Made by a program: the position numbers and the translations under genes. Below are positions 14,869 through 27,229 of a stretch of 64,000 bases of DNA, in pieces. Each line of letters begins with the position of its first letter. Position 1 is the stretch's first letter. The notes beneath the pieces were generated by a model. The model had not been told where the DNA came from, ran no database searches, and saw only the letters and a list, made by a program, of their open reading frames with translations. Origin of the DNA: Diploscapter coronatus (lineage: Eukaryota; Nematoda; Chromadorea; Rhabditida; Rhabditidae); the NCBI GenBank assembly GCA_964036155.1, contig OZ038422.1:65185201-65249200 (forward strand), given 5' to 3'.

Positions 14869-14871
14869 CTG
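14869..14871 (-). promoter_or_regulatory. 3' splice site upstream of the ephrin start codon
   Basis: On the minus strand TTTTTCAG lies 64 bases before the ephrin ATG. It is either a spliced-leader acceptor or the end of a 5' UTR intron. Confidence 0.55.
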
Positions 14872-15019
14872 AAAAATTCAAATTCTCAAACGCGAACAAT
14901 TACGAAAAATCAAGAAAAACGAGTATTTCAGCGCTGAAAAATGGAAGATTACAATTACAAAAATGCATAAATTTTACGAAAAAATTACACGATCAAGAAA
15001 TACGCAATACGGAAAAGCC

Positions 15020-15185
15020 ACCACGGTTAAATGGACAGAAGGGAGAAGAGAGAGAGGCGAATCAAATAAGAGGGGAAAAGAAAGAAGGGAGGGGAGAGAT
15101 AGAAGGGGGGCGGGGCGAAGAATATAAAGAAAAAGAGTAGAAAGAACGGTGAAAGAAAGATACAGAAAGAAAAAAATATGAAATT
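15020..15185. promoter_or_regulatory. Polypurine (GA-rich) tract upstream of ephrin
   Basis: About 150 bases that are almost all A and G on the plus strand (CT-rich on the ephrin sense strand), including GGGGGGCGGGGCG near 15106. The tract lies 200-380 bases upstream of the ephrin start, where a promoter-proximal element would sit. The remaining spacer to 15671 shows nothing recognisable. Confidence 0.4.
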
Positions 15186-16113
15186 CAGAAATTCAGCGTG
15201 TCACGATGAATCAAAATAAATAAATCGAGAGGTGAACGCCTTGAATTTCAATGGTCCTCTACGGTACCCCTATGTATTGACCGAAGCAATTGAAAATACG
15301 GCATTTTTGCCCGATTTGACCACCAAAAATGACAAAAAAAATTGTAAAAGTGCGGAAATGTTTCGCATATTTCCGAGATGAGATGACCGACCAAATATAA
15401 ACATAAATTCAGGAAAAAATCGATGCTTTTTTGTGTAAACAATGTTGACCAGGAATCTTGAAAATCTTGGAAAAAGTCGGGAAGAGTTTCGAAAAAAATA
15501 CTGAAAAATTTTGGGAAACTCGAAAAAATCTTTGAAAATTTATTCTCTTGACCGAAAAAAACCCCATGAAATTCTCCAATTTTATGACGAAAAAATGTTG
15601 AAATTTCTTTTTTTTTGGGAAATTTGCATATATTTTGACGATTTTTGAAAATTTTAATACATAAGTCAAAGTTTTTAAGAATCTAATAAATACCCAAACT
15701 TGTAGCAATTGACGAAGAATGATTTCATCTATAAACGTCTATTGTATATCTTGTAAGATAAATGCTACATAACCAACAGCTCTCTGCATTATAAGAATCG
15801 CGTTCATTGTCAAACCTTGCATTGATATTTTCAAAAATCACGCATCGCGTCGCACTCCAATGAAAATCAGCTGCACCACAAGCAGCCCTGATGATGAGTT
15901 ATGCACGATTTCAGCACATGACCTAATTATTTTTAACTGGCAGACAAACCTTAACACAAACGCAATTTTTGATCATCGGAAAAGTCGATCTTCTAATCTC
16001 GCACTTTCTGTAACTTTTAGATACAAATTTAATAAAGTTTCTCAGGATATAGGGCGGGGCATAGTTGGAGTGCTGAAACTGAAACTACACTAAGCTATAA
16101 GTTAGGCGAGTAC

Positions 16114-16121
16114 TATAAATA
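16114..16121 (+). promoter_or_regulatory. TATA box of chemoreceptor 1
   Basis: TATAAATA lies 178 bases upstream of the start codon and is kept in copy 2 at 22069 although the surrounding DNA has diverged. Confidence 0.5.
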
Positions 16122-16291
16122 CAAGGCTGATTGCCTAAGCAACGTCTTGCACTGCTACCCGATTCATTTCGTTTTGCCTTTTTTCGAAAGCGCTATCTTT
16201 TCTAAATCTTACTGTATTGAGATCATTTTTTTTTCAAATTGTTATTCTACGAATTTATTGTTATTATTAGAGAAATAATTCACAGAATCGA

Positions 16292-19198
16292 ATGGAGTGC
16301 CCCGAACTTATACCTAATACAACGGATTATGAAATTTGTGGAGGTGAATTAATTGTTCAGTTTACCTATTCTTACAAACCATTCTGTATTGATTTTTTTT
16401 TTTCTATAAACCTCAGTAACAATTTACAATTTTAGAATTTTTAACATCAGATACATTACTTTACAACTTTATCATTGCGTGGAAAACTATCATACTCCAT
16501 CCAGATAAATTTAGTACAAGTTAGTTAAATAGTTTTATGTCGATATTATCTTCAAAAAATAAATTCATCTATAGGATATCAAATCCAGGCCATTTTCTAC
16601 AGCATCTTATTAGTGCCGAATTTTATCGGCATATTTATGATTTATCAGTTATTTCGAAAACCTGGAAAACTTTCACAATTCGAAAAATTAACAGCCATCT
16701 TACTTATTCTAAATATACCTCTTTTTATCTGTGCATTGATAGATGTAAGTTTTATACTATTATTTTTATGATGCAATTTCCAATATATACATTGAAGCAT
16801 GACAATACTTTAGTTTTCGTTTACTATCTATGATACAACTTTGGAAATTTGCTGTCAAGATGATAACGAATTCAGGGTAATATAATTTTAAATTTTAGCT
16901 ACATTTATCAATCAATATTTATCTACAGTTTAAGCGAATCGTTTAACATATCATCTGCGTTGCTACAGAAAAGTGTCAACATTCTGTGAAATATGTAGTA
17001 TGGATCATATTATTGTAGTTTTCCATACATTATTTCGCCATAATGTTTCTAGTTTTCTGTCGCAACTTTTCAAATAACTATAAAGTATCACTTTATTTTA
17101 AGTTTACTTAACATAGCATATTCTGAGTAAGTGAATACTGCATACATTTTGCAGCTTCGCTTGCTCAGACTCCGCCCACTTTTTCCTGCCTTGCGAATTG
17201 CGTCATTCCCTCATTTTCAAACGAGTTTCGTAATTTTTTCGAATTTTCTTGATATTTTCACGAAAAATTTTTATAATTATATCCTAATTATCTCTCTGAT
17301 TGACCAATTAACCCTCTTTAATGTTTGCTGTTCATTTTTTTTTGTTTTTAGCGATTTTTCTCTCAAACCAGAACTCGTTTTCATCGAGTTAATTGTCGGT
17401 TCATCCAAGGTGCAAATGTTGTCGTCGTCATCAGGTCATTAGAATTGTAAGTTGATGAACAGACAGTCGCTGATCAGGTGTTTTCATGAAAATTGTCAAA
17501 TTTGCACGAAATTTACGATCGAAAAATGTTAGAGTTAATTGGTCAATTATCTGGTTAATTAGGTGCAATATTCAATTAATTGGAGACAATAAACTAACTA
17601 CTTTTCGTTTTCAAACTTTAAAAATTAAAAACGTTATTTTTGACGATAAAATGGCTCAAAACGATGAAGCACTGCTCTACAGAGTTAATTGGTCAATCAG
17701 AAAGATAATTAGAATATAATTATAAAATTTTTTCGCGAAAATGTCAAGAAAAATCGAAAAAAATAGCGAAAATCATTTGAAGATGGGGGGAATGATGCAA
17801 TTCGGCAGAGCAGGAAAAGTGGCGCGGAGCCTGAGCAAGCGAAGTTGCAAAATTCACTTACTCAGAATAGGCTATATAAAGTTGACTTAAATCTGATATA
17901 GCTAAAATTTTGCATTGACAGCTGACAAATGGAATTACAGGTATTATTGGCTGATTTCTTTATTAATTTTCAAGATTCATTCGTAATGATGCCCATAAGA
18001 TTCATTTCGACTGAAGTTGCGATGCATCGAGCTAGGACATTTTCACTGTTAGAAACTCTTCCACATGCATATGTCGATTTTGACACAAAATGATTCAATT
18101 TAGTCATCGTAATGAAAAAATAACTCGGCTATTTTCCATTATATTCTGGATATTGGTCGGATTTCATATTATTTTTGGCTGTATCCCCCAACTAACTTGT
18201 TTTGTAACTGAGTTGTTGGGTCTTTATGCACTTGTTGATATTGTTGATATACAATTATATGTAACGACTCTTCGTCAATCGAATGTAAGTTAACGAGTAT
18301 TATCGAAATAAAAATTATTAATGTCAATTATGTAGATAAATTTTAGGATTATTACGTTATAATAGTTCCGATCATAGCAAATTACGCTCAGACGATAATC
18401 AGCATTGCTGCGTTTATTTATCTAAGGCGGTGTTTTAATTCGCATGACAATCTGAGCCCAAATACAAGAAACTATGAACGACGCTTAAATCGATACCTAA
18501 TGGCACATGTAAGTTAGCCTGGTCAATGTTGCACCATATTATGTTGAACATGAATATGTATGACGTTTAGATTTTATGCGAAGCGGTAGTAAATGGTGTA
18601 ATTATTGAACAACTATACTCTTGGAATTGCTTCGTTTGGAACAGTCAGAAACGGGAATATATAGGTAGAATATTCTCTTAACTTCGATATCTTCAACATC
18701 CTGTGCAAAACCAATTATGTTTTCGTTGTAATAATTTCCTCCATATGTAAGGAGTCTGTTAAGAGACGAATCTGTGTAAATTATTGATTTCTCAAATTTG
18801 GTTAATACACCAAATCATACATTCGTTTATATTTATAACCAATCTCTGGTTTAAAGTGCAGAGATTCGATATATTTTAAAACGCTCTTGCCCAAAAGAAT
18901 TTGCTGGAACAATGAAAATTGTTCACGTTTCAACGAAAAATAACATAAACTAGCTAGTTTCATAGCTTCAAAATTAAAAATCTAATAGTACTTACTAGAA
19001 TATTTTAGATATATGTTTGGGCGATGTTATACCTTTGTCAGACAATGTAATACGTTATATACGAGTAAGCATTATTAATAACAAATTTTCATATTAACAA
19101 AAGAAATGGAAAAGATCTTTCTAAATAGTGAATCCTTCGACCTTATCATTATTTAGATAAACGATAATAATTTTCTGCGTCGGATAGGAGACACATGA
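16292..19198 (+). CDS. Seven-transmembrane chemoreceptor, copy 1
   Basis: Nematode chemosensory GPCR, probably of the Sra/Srab group. Exons: 16292-16343, 16436-16519, 16575-16744, 16860-16876, 16899-16974, 17941-18047, 18104-18284, 18347-18508, 18571-18664, 19009-19064, 19157-19198. Together they give 346 aa, a normal length for these receptors. Hydrophobic segments include FYSILLVPNFIGIFMIY, LTAILLILNIPLFICALI, YIYQSIFIYSLSESF, RLFSIIFWILVGFHIIFG, YYVIIVPIIANYAQTIISI and LMAHILCEAVVNGVI. The basic loop NTRNYERRLNRYLM before helix 6 resembles the Sra/Srab loop. The fourth exon is uncertain: a longer form using the acceptor at 16813 breaks the frame at the previous junction. Copy 1 needs a donor 3 bases further than copy 2 at the end of exon 5. 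I see no stop or frameshift, so the gene may be functional. Exact subfamily is unknown. Confidence 0.72.
17121..17867. mobile_element. MITE with about 200-bp terminal inverted repeats, TA target site
   Basis: 747 bp, beginning TTCTGAGTAAGTGAAT and ending in its complement ATTCACTTACTCAGAA, with TA on both sides. The inverted repeats run about 200 bases inward with scattered mismatches. It lies in intron 5 of chemoreceptor 1 and has no credible ORF. The TA duplication fits a Tc1/mariner-mobilised non-autonomous element. Confidence 0.85.
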
Positions 19199-19903
19199 GT
19201 GTTACTTTGAATTTTGAGAATAGAACTCGACTAATCATGCTTCAAGGAACCAAAATACCCCTTTCGCGTTGTGCTTAGAAAGAGCAACTGTAAAATTAGG
19301 AATTAATTGCTTTCTGAACAAACCTTGAGCAGTATACTTTTCTAATATAAGAAATGGATCCACATTAGAATAATTTAAATTTTCTACCAAGAAAGCATTA
19401 AAAACTTTTAGAGCGTTCCTTACATTATGCACCTAAATGGACCATGCCTCCAAATAATTCCCCTGTTTTTCTTAGTGAGAGGATTGATCAAGGTAGTTTA
19501 TATACATATGCATGTAAAAGAAAAAGGAACAATTTTAGAAGAACAACACTATATCACCGACTAAGAAAGAATTAGTCAAGGTTATTCAAGTTACGCCTCA
19601 TCGTCCGGAGCAATTGCACTCGACTACTATTTTCTCATCATGAGCCAAAAAACTGATCTGAAATTAGGATAAAATGCGAAAAGACATTCTATATGTATAG
19701 GCAAAGTTTATACTGCTCACCACGACTGCTTAGTTTTTTGTTATTTGAGTCAGTTTATTCATTTTACTTTAGCAACTCAAATGGATTCCAAAAATTAGTC
19801 TGATTTGTCGATTGTTCAATAAAAAATTGCTTGTATCCATTCTGTTTGAAGAAAACTGATATCAAAGTGTAGCATCTTGTCTTGTAAGATAAAATTCATA
19901 CAT

Positions 19904-21116
19904 GACTGGTATCAGAATACAGTCTACGTACACCAATCAGCCTATTAAAATCATCTTGTGGATATCTGAAAATTCGGACTAATTATAACTGAAACAATAC
20001 TACTATTTACAAAGTATTAATTTGAGTGAAGAAACTCCGTCCGAAAACAAGCTAGTTTTAATAGACTAATTTGCCTATATTCTGATCATTAATCGATTTC
20101 GATCATGCTTTATACCAGATTCAGAAAATATTTGCAAATAATAATGTAGGTAGGGGCCGCCAGCCCTTTTGCCAAATTCACTATGGCACCATGTTTTCTA
20201 CATTTCTAGGGGGCTGAGATGCCCCTCTAACCATCCTCACCGAAAAAATACGTCACTGATGAAAAAATTGATAAAATTTAACGCGAAAAATCGGAAAAAT
20301 CGCTCCTTTTCGTGGACAAGGGAAAGGGACGTGGCCTATCTGCAAAAGACACTATGCCGCTCGCTCCCCCTTTCTTTCTCTGCCTTTGGGGATCTTTTTC
20401 TCTGCACTCTCCTCCATTTCAGCATTGGCTTCTTTTATATTTTCGCGGATTATCAAGATCTCAGTTGCTCTACGCAGGATTTTTCTGATTTTTTCACTGA
20501 AGATAGACAATTGACCAACTAATCAAAATATGAAATAAAAACATATGTACCTTTCAAGATATGCCTAGGGTGATCCAATTTAGTAAAGGCAAAAAAATGA
20601 TCATTTTGAAATTAATTTTACAAATATTTTTTGATAAAATTTCGTTTTTTTCTTTCGAATAGCATAATTAGCGAGTATCAAATTTTATTTTAGTCAAGTT
20701 TTCAGATGATTTTAACGATCCTTTGTCAAGATATAGTACCGCAAAGGCGAGCATCTATTATTGCCTCGGAAAAATTTGCTCTACGCAGGATTTTTCTAAT
20801 TTTTACATATGTTGTGCACGTCAACTAGGTGTACCGATTCATAAAAAAAATGAAATGTACCTTTTTTATAACTCGAAATATTAGTATTGTCGTAATTTGA
20901 TGTGCATTTGACGCGCGTTTGTGAACTTCTTTCTCACCCGATCAATAAATCGATATCACCACGTGAAAGAGCGGTATCGAATTGTATAGTAGGTATCGAT
21001 CAATTAGTAAAAACAAATAAAACAAAAATTGACGATAATCGAAAGGGTTATCAACTATGGACAATATTGAATCAAGTGAAAGGGGCGGGGCTTGGCGGTT
21101 CCTATACACAAGTCAG
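19904..21116. other. Spacer between the duplicated chemoreceptor units
   Basis: No gene recognised. It contains a direct repeat, CTCTACGCAGGATTTTTCT at about 20469 and 20779, each followed by related AT-rich sequence including ATGAAAT...GTACCTTT. It also has a GC box, GGGGCGGGGCTTGG, at 21081 close to the start of copy 2. Confidence 0.6.
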
Positions 21117-22068
21117 TTTTTAAGAATCTAATAAATACCCAAACTTGTAGCAATCGATGAAGAATGATTTCAGTTATACAAGTATACCGTATACTTTTTA
21201 AGAAAATTCTACATAACCAACAATTCTCTGCATTGCAAGAATCGCGTTCATTGTCAGACTTTGCATTGATATTTTCAAAAACGTGAATCTGTATTTTTGA
21301 TATGGTTTCTGATCTCAAGATTTTCTAAAGTCATACACTATTTTTCAAGAATCTGATAATGCATAGAAATAATCATTCTTAAGCAAATTTATTCGTATAC
21401 ATAGATTATGTTGTCGATTCTTAAAAATCTGTCATAAGTCCCAGACTTGTGTAACCAGCAATTACAATGATAAATTTCTAATTGAAGGTCTAATGATCGT
21501 ATCGTAACAAATTCAAAGCCATCATTAGAGCGACAATTATGAATTTTTATGATAGATACAGAAGTATCAGAAAATGGTCCGACTTCGATGGTCACAGATT
21601 ACCGATATTATACCATACACGATATTCTTCATAGTTGTAAGGAACTCATAGAGACCTTGATGCATATATCATAGACAATGACAAAACTACTTTATGCACG
21701 GAATTACTGTTTTAAAATCCATATGATGGACAGGAATGTTGGCGGGATAGTAAGATGACGCACCACAAGCTTTCAAAAAATTCCACACTACCTGCATCAC
21801 ATCCCAATGAAAATCAACTGCACCGCAAACAACCCTGATAATGAGTTATGCACGATTTCACCACATGATCTACTTCCTAAACTAATTATTTTTAACTGGC
21901 AGACAAACCTTAACACAAACGCAATTTTTGATCATCGGAAAGGTCGATCTTCTAATTTGGCACCTTCTGCAACTTTTATATACAAATTTAATCGTTTCGC
22001 AGACATATGACGGGTATAATTGAAGCGTTGAAACTGGAATTACACTGAATTATAAGTTAGGCGAGTCT

Positions 22069-22076
22069 TATAAATA
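22069..22076 (+). promoter_or_regulatory. TATA box of chemoreceptor 2
   Basis: TATAAATA, 177 bases upstream of the start codon, at the same relative position as in copy 1. Confidence 0.5.
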
Positions 22077-22245
22077 CAAAGTTGATTGCCTAAGCAACGT
22101 CTTGCACTGCTACCCGATTCATTTCGTTTTGCCTTTTTTCGAAAGCGCTATCTTTTCTAAATCTTACTGTATTGAGATCATTTTTTTTCAAATTGCTATT
22201 CTACGAATTTATTGTTATTATTAGAGAAATAATTCACAGAATCGA

Positions 22246-25200
22246 ATGAAGTGCCCTGAACTTATACCTAATACAGCGGAGTATAAAATTTGTGGAGGTG
22301 AATTAATTGTTCAGTTTACCTATTCTTACAAACCATTCTGTATTGATTTTTTTTTCTATAAACCTCGGTAACGATTTACTATTTTAGAATTTTTAACATC
22401 AGATATATTACTTTACAACTTCATCGTTGCGTGGAAAACTATGATACTTCAGCGAGCTACAGTTTTTATAAGTTAGTTAAATAGTTTTATATCGATGTTA
22501 TCTTCAAAAAATAAATTCACCTATAGGATATCAAATCCAGGCCATTTTCTACAGCATCTTATTAGTGCCGAATTTTATCGGCATATTTATGATGTATCGG
22601 TTATTTCAAAAATCTGGAAAACTTTCACAATTCGAAAAACTAATAGTCATCTTACTCATTCTACATATACCCCTTTTTATCTGTGCATTGATAGATGTAA
22701 GTTTTATACTATTATTTTTATGATGCAATTTCCAATATATACATTGAAGCATGACAATACTTTAGTTTTCGTTTATTATCTATGATACAACTTTGTGCCT
22801 TTGCCGTCAAGATAATAGCGACTTCAGGGTAATATAATTTAAAATTTTAGCCACGTGTATCAATCAATATTTATCTACAGTTTAAGCGAATCGTTTAAAA
22901 TATCGTCTACGTTACTACAGAAAGTGTAAACATTTTGTAAAATAGTGTGGGTTGCATTATTGTAGTTTTCCATGTATTATTTCGCCATAATGTCTCTACT
23001 TTTCTGTCGCAACTTTTCAAATAACTATAAAGTATCACTTTATTTTAAGTTTATTTAACATAGCGTATTCTGAGTAAGTGAATACTGCATACATTTTGCA
23101 ACTTCGCTTGCTCAGACTCCGCCCACTTTTTCCTGCCTTGCGAATTGCGTCATTCCCTCATTTTTCAAACGAGTTTCGTAATTTTTTCGAATTTTCTTGA
23201 TATTTTCACGAAAAATTTTTATAATTATATCCTAATTATCTCTCTGATTGACCAATTAACCCTCTTTAATGTTTGCTGTTCATTTTTTTTTGTTTTTAGC
23301 GATTTTTCTCTCAAACCAGAACTCGTTTTCATCGAGTTAATTGTCGGTTCATCCAAGGTGCAAATGTTGTCGTCGTCATCAGGTCATTAGAATTGTAAGT
23401 TGATGAACAGACAGTCGCTGATCAGGTGTTTTCATGAAAATTGTCAAATTTGCACGAAATTTACGATCGAAAAATGTTAGAGTTAATTGGTCAATTATCT
23501 GGTTAATTAGGTGCAATATTCAATTAATTGGAGACAATAAACTAACTACTTTTCGTTTTCAAACTTTAAAAATTAAAAACGTTATTTTTGACGATAAAAT
23601 GGCTCAAAACGATGAAGCACTGCTCTACAGAGTTAATTGGTCAATCAGAAAGATAATTAGAATATAATTATAAAATTTTTTCGCGAAAATGTCAAGAAAA
23701 ATCGAAAAAAATAGCGAAAATCATTTGAAGATGGGGGGAATGATGCAATTCGGCAGAGCAGGAAAAGTGGCGCGGAGCCTGAGCAAGCGAAGTTGCAAAA
23801 TTCACTTACTCAGAATAGGCTATATAAAGTTGACTTAAATCTGATATAGCTAAAATTTTGCATTGACAGCTGACAAATGGAATTACAGGTATTATTGGCT
23901 GATTTCTTTATTAATTTTCAAGATTCATTCGTAATGATGCCCATAAGATTCATTTCGACTGAAGTTGCGATGCATCGAGCTAGGACATTTTCACTGTTAG
24001 AAACTCTTCCACATGCATATGTCGATTTTGACACAAAATGATTCAATTTAGTCATCGTAATGAAAAAATAACTCGGCTATTTTCCATTATATTCTGGATA
24101 TTGGTCGGATTTCATATTATTTTTGGCTGTATCCCCCAACTAACTTGTTTTGTAACTGAGTTGTTGGGTCTTTATGCACTTGTTGATATTGTTGATATAC
24201 AATTATATGTAACGACTCTTCGTCAATCGAATGTAAGTTAACGAGTATTATCGAAATAAAAATTATTAATGTCAATTATGTAGATAAATTTTAGGATTAT
24301 TACGTTATAATAGTTCCGATCATAGCAAATTATACTCAGACGATAATTAGCATTGTCGCATTTATTTACCTAAAGCGGTGTTTTAATTCGTATGGAAATC
24401 TGAGCCTAAATGCAAGAAATGCTGAACGACGCTTAAATCGATACCTAATGGCACATGTAAGTTAGCCTGGTCAATGTTGCACCATATTATGTTGAACATG
24501 AATATGTATGACGTTTAGATTTTATGCGAAGCGGTAGTAAATGGTGTAATTATTGAACAACTATACTCTTGGAATTGCTTTGTTTGGAACAGTCAGAAAC
24601 GGGAATATATAGGTAGAATATTCTCTTAACTTCGATGTCTTAAACATCCTGTGCAAAACCAATTATGTTTTCGTTGTAATAATTTCCTCCATATGTAAGG
24701 AGTCTGTTAAGAGACGAATCTGTGTAAATTATTGATTTATCAAATTTGGTTAATACACCAAATCACACATTCGTTTATATTTATAACCAATCTCTGGTTT
24801 AAAGTGCAGAGATTCGTTATAGCGAGTATGAAATGACTTATTCAAAAATAATTTTAATGAAATTTATAATTCTAAGGCTATTTTTTTCCTTGTATAAGTC
24901 ATAACATAATATCTCTGTTTATTTACAAACGGAAAAAGTAAAGAGATTCGATATATTTTAAAGCGCTCTTACTCAAAAGAACGATGGTATCGAAAGAATT
25001 TGTTTGAAACAATGAAAATTGTTCACGATTCAACGAAAAATAACATAAATTAACTAGTTTCATAGCTTCAAAATTAAAAATCTAATAGTACTTACTAGAA
25101 TATTTTAGATATATGTTTGGGTGATGTTATACCTTTGTCAGACAATGTGATACGTTATATACGAGTAAGCATTATTAATAACAAATTTTCATATTAACAA

Positions 25201-25298
25201 AAGAAATGGAAAAGATCTTTCTAAATAGTGAATCCTTCGACCTTATCATTATTTAGATAAACGATAATAATTTTCTGCGTCGGATAGGAGACACATGA
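22246..25298 (+). CDS. Seven-transmembrane chemoreceptor, copy 2
   Basis: Paralogue of the gene at 16292 with the same 11-exon structure: 22246-22297, 22388-22471, 22527-22696, 22812-22828, 22851-22923, 23889-23995, 24052-24232, 24295-24456, 24519-24612, 25109-25164, 25257-25298. Predicted 345 aa, no internal stop. The N terminus (MKCPELIPNTAEYKICG) and the region of helices 2-3 differ from copy 1 at many residues, while exons 6 and 7 are identical at DNA level. The third intracellular loop region differs again (NSYGNLSLNARNAERR against NSHDNLSPNTRNYERR). Exon 5 ends LLQK at a GTGTAAAC donor, which keeps frame without the shift needed in copy 1. Intron 9 holds a 134-bp insertion absent from copy 1. 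Function inferred as for copy 1. Confidence 0.72.
23068..23815. mobile_element. MITE, second copy at the orthologous intronic site
   Basis: 748 bp, same ends, TA flanks and internal sequence as 17121-17867, and nearly identical to it. The shared insertion site means it entered before the duplication or was copied by conversion. Confidence 0.85.
24817..24950. mobile_element. Small insertion flanked by a 9-bp duplication
   Basis: AGAGATTCG occurs at 24808-24816 and again at 24942-24950, but once in copy 1 (about 18858-18866). About 125 unrelated bases lie between. This is a target-site-duplicating insertion in copy 2 or a precise deletion in copy 1. No clear terminal inverted repeats are visible. 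Confidence 0.5.
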
Positions 25299-26004
25299 GT
25301 GTTACTTTGAATTTTGAGAATAGAACTCGACTAATCATGCTTCAAGGAACCAAAATACCCCTTTCGCGTTGTGCTTAGAAAGAGCAACTGTAAAATTAGG
25401 AATTAATTGCTTTCTGAACAAACCTTGAGCAGTATACTTTTCTAATATAAGAAATGGGTCCACATTAGAATAATTTAAATTTTCTACCAAGAAAGCATTA
25501 AAAACTTTTAGAGCGTTCCTTACATTATGCACCTAAATGGGCCATGCCTCCAAATAATTCCCCTGTTTTTCTTAGTGAGAGGATTGATCAAGGTAGTTTA
25601 TATACATATGCATGTAAAGGAAAAAGGAACAATTTTAGAAGAGCAACACTACTAAATCATCAATTAAGAAAGAATTAGTCAAAGTTATTAAAATTACACC
25701 TCATGGTTCGAAGCAGCTGCACTCGAGTGGTATTCTACCCTCATGAGCCAAAAAACTAATCTGAAATTAGGATAAAATGCGAAAAGACATTCTATATGTA
25801 TAGGTAAAGTTTATACAGCTCACCACGACTGCTTAGTTTTTTGTTATTTGAGTCAGTTTATTCATTTTACTTTATCGATTCAAATGCATTCCGAAAATTG
25901 TTCTAATTTTTCGAATGTCCAATAAAAAAATTGCTTGTATCCATTCTGTTTGAAGAAAACTGATATCAAAGTGTAGCATCTTGTCTTGTAAGATAAAATT
26001 CATA

Positions 26005-27229
26005 GCAATTCTGAAAACTGAATCGAGTTATGCAAAATTAGAAAACTGTTCTTGTTTCAAAAACTTTCAGAGCATCTAATTTTTACCCCTTTTATTTCGT
26101 CTCAAGTAATCACCCATTTACAATAGTAATGCGTTATCATGCGATAAAAATGAAGTTAACTTTATGTTCGTGAAATCGAAAGAAAAACGAAACCTTGTAA
26201 ATAAGGTTTTGAGTTTACATTTTCCAAAATCCTTGAAAAGTTTTATCCTTGCTCATCAATATTTTCGAAGTTTCGAAGCTATCTGAAATTTGCTAGTTCT
26301 CAAAAATTTATCTTACATGGCTAAGCATAGCTCGAGAAAACAAGATGGGATGTTCAAACTTCAAATACTCATTCTCTTTCCCATCCCTTATCACTGGGCA
26401 GGATAGAGACACAGATGATTATGATATTCGCGGGTTTTCGCTGTTTCTTGCCAAACTCCCTCAGGCGACCTCTCGAATTACAAGTTAACTGTTGTAGAGG
26501 GCGAAATAGTGAGTTGAAATGAGAGCTGGAAAGAAGAAAAGCCTGATAAAGATAGAGGGAAAAAGAAGAAGATAACGAAATACATAGAGAAGTGAGAGAA
26601 GAAAAGAAGGAAATTGATAAAAATAGGGAAGGAAAGGAAAAAGTACCGAGCATTTCTTGCCTCTGGAACTCAGTTGCGTAGGATGGCATCGGAGGGAGAT
26701 TTCAGAACTCCTCCTTTTGCCTAAGAGACTGCATATATCCCCTCTTTTGCCCGGCGAATATTCCTCGCTGCGTGTTACACTAGGCACTGTCTCGAGTTTC
26801 TCGATTTTCTTCGCGTTTCCAAATTTCCGCAGGATTTTCCAGCATTTCAGAGATTTTCTTGATAAATTTCCCATTTTGATTGAATTTCAAATATCTTTTT
26901 AGCATCTTTTTATCGTGATTTTTAAAAAAGTTTTTCGCGTTTCCAAATTTCCGCAGGATTTTCCGGGATTTCATAGATTTTCTTTATAAAAATAAATAAT
27001 TTTTTGGATTTCATATAACCTTTTATCTTTATTGTTTTTTTTTTTTTTTTTATATTTGACTTATACTTATTTTCTAGCCTCTTCCAATAGATTTCGCCTG
27101 ATTTATTAGCGTAAATCGCTTGTTAGAACCAGATGGTCTGAAAGCTTGGATTGAATTTTGGAACTTCTTTCCTCGAATATTCGTCTCGTTTTTCATATAT
27201 CCAGGTTTTATAAATCTTCTATTTCCAGG
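26005..27229. other. Intergenic region upstream of troponin I
   Basis: No gene recognised. It contains a purine-rich stretch (26505-26650) with one inverted copy of the ACTATTTC motif at 26503, and a direct repeat at 26810-26990. TTTCCAG immediately before the troponin ATG (27223-27229) is a probable spliced-leader acceptor. Confidence 0.6.
26810..26990 (+). repeat. Direct repeat of about 55 bp
   Basis: CGCGTTTCCAAATTTCCGCA begins at 26812 and again at 26936. Each copy is followed by GGATTTTCC(A/G)G(C/G)ATTTCA(G/T)AGATTTTCTT, about 124 bases apart. Confidence 0.8.

Larger units (their letters stand above)
15672..19903 (+). repeat. Tandem duplication, copy 1
   Basis: Starts at TTTTTAAGAATCTAATAAAT and ends near CTTGTAAGATAAAATTCAT; the same boundaries recur in copy 2 (21117-26004). 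It carries chemoreceptor gene 1 and its MITE. Identity is uneven: several percent divergence before 17100, near identity from 17110 to 18370, a diverged patch at 18380-18470, then near identity to about 19560. Confidence 0.9.
21117..26004 (+). repeat. Tandem duplication, copy 2
   Basis: Direct repeat of 15672-19903, same orientation. It is longer because of about 480 extra bases at 21290-21770 and a 134-bp insertion at 24817-24950. It carries chemoreceptor gene 2. Confidence 0.9.

Noticed and set aside
15860..16093. 77-codon ORF upstream of chemoreceptor 1, related ORF at 21807
   Set aside because: The two copies differ mainly by amino-acid-changing substitutions, the frame is lost at the 3' end, and it lies upstream of the conserved TATA box.
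16814..16876. Longer version of chemoreceptor exon 4 encoding an extra hydrophobic stretch
   Set aside because: It fits the following exon but breaks frame with the preceding one in both copies. The 17-nt version keeps frame throughout; not fully settled.
17486..17719. 77-codon ORF inside the MITE
   Set aside because: It overlaps the terminal inverted repeat and resembles no transposase.
18041..18110. Apparent frameshift in chemoreceptor exon 6/7 (TGA after a Val-Asp-Phe-Asp stretch)
   Set aside because: A 56-nt intron, CACT|GTTAGA to CAATTTAG|TCAT, removes the stop and keeps frame in both copies, so there is no evidence for a pseudogene.
19235..19432. 65-codon minus-strand ORF, repeated at 25335-25532
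   Set aside because: It is kept only because the surrounding DNA is duplicated. No domain, start context or splice partner was recognised.
26369..26974. Overlapping minus-strand ORFs of 64-129 codons
   Set aside because: Low-complexity Leu/Ser/Phe composition caused by a purine-rich plus strand and a direct repeat; no splice structure.
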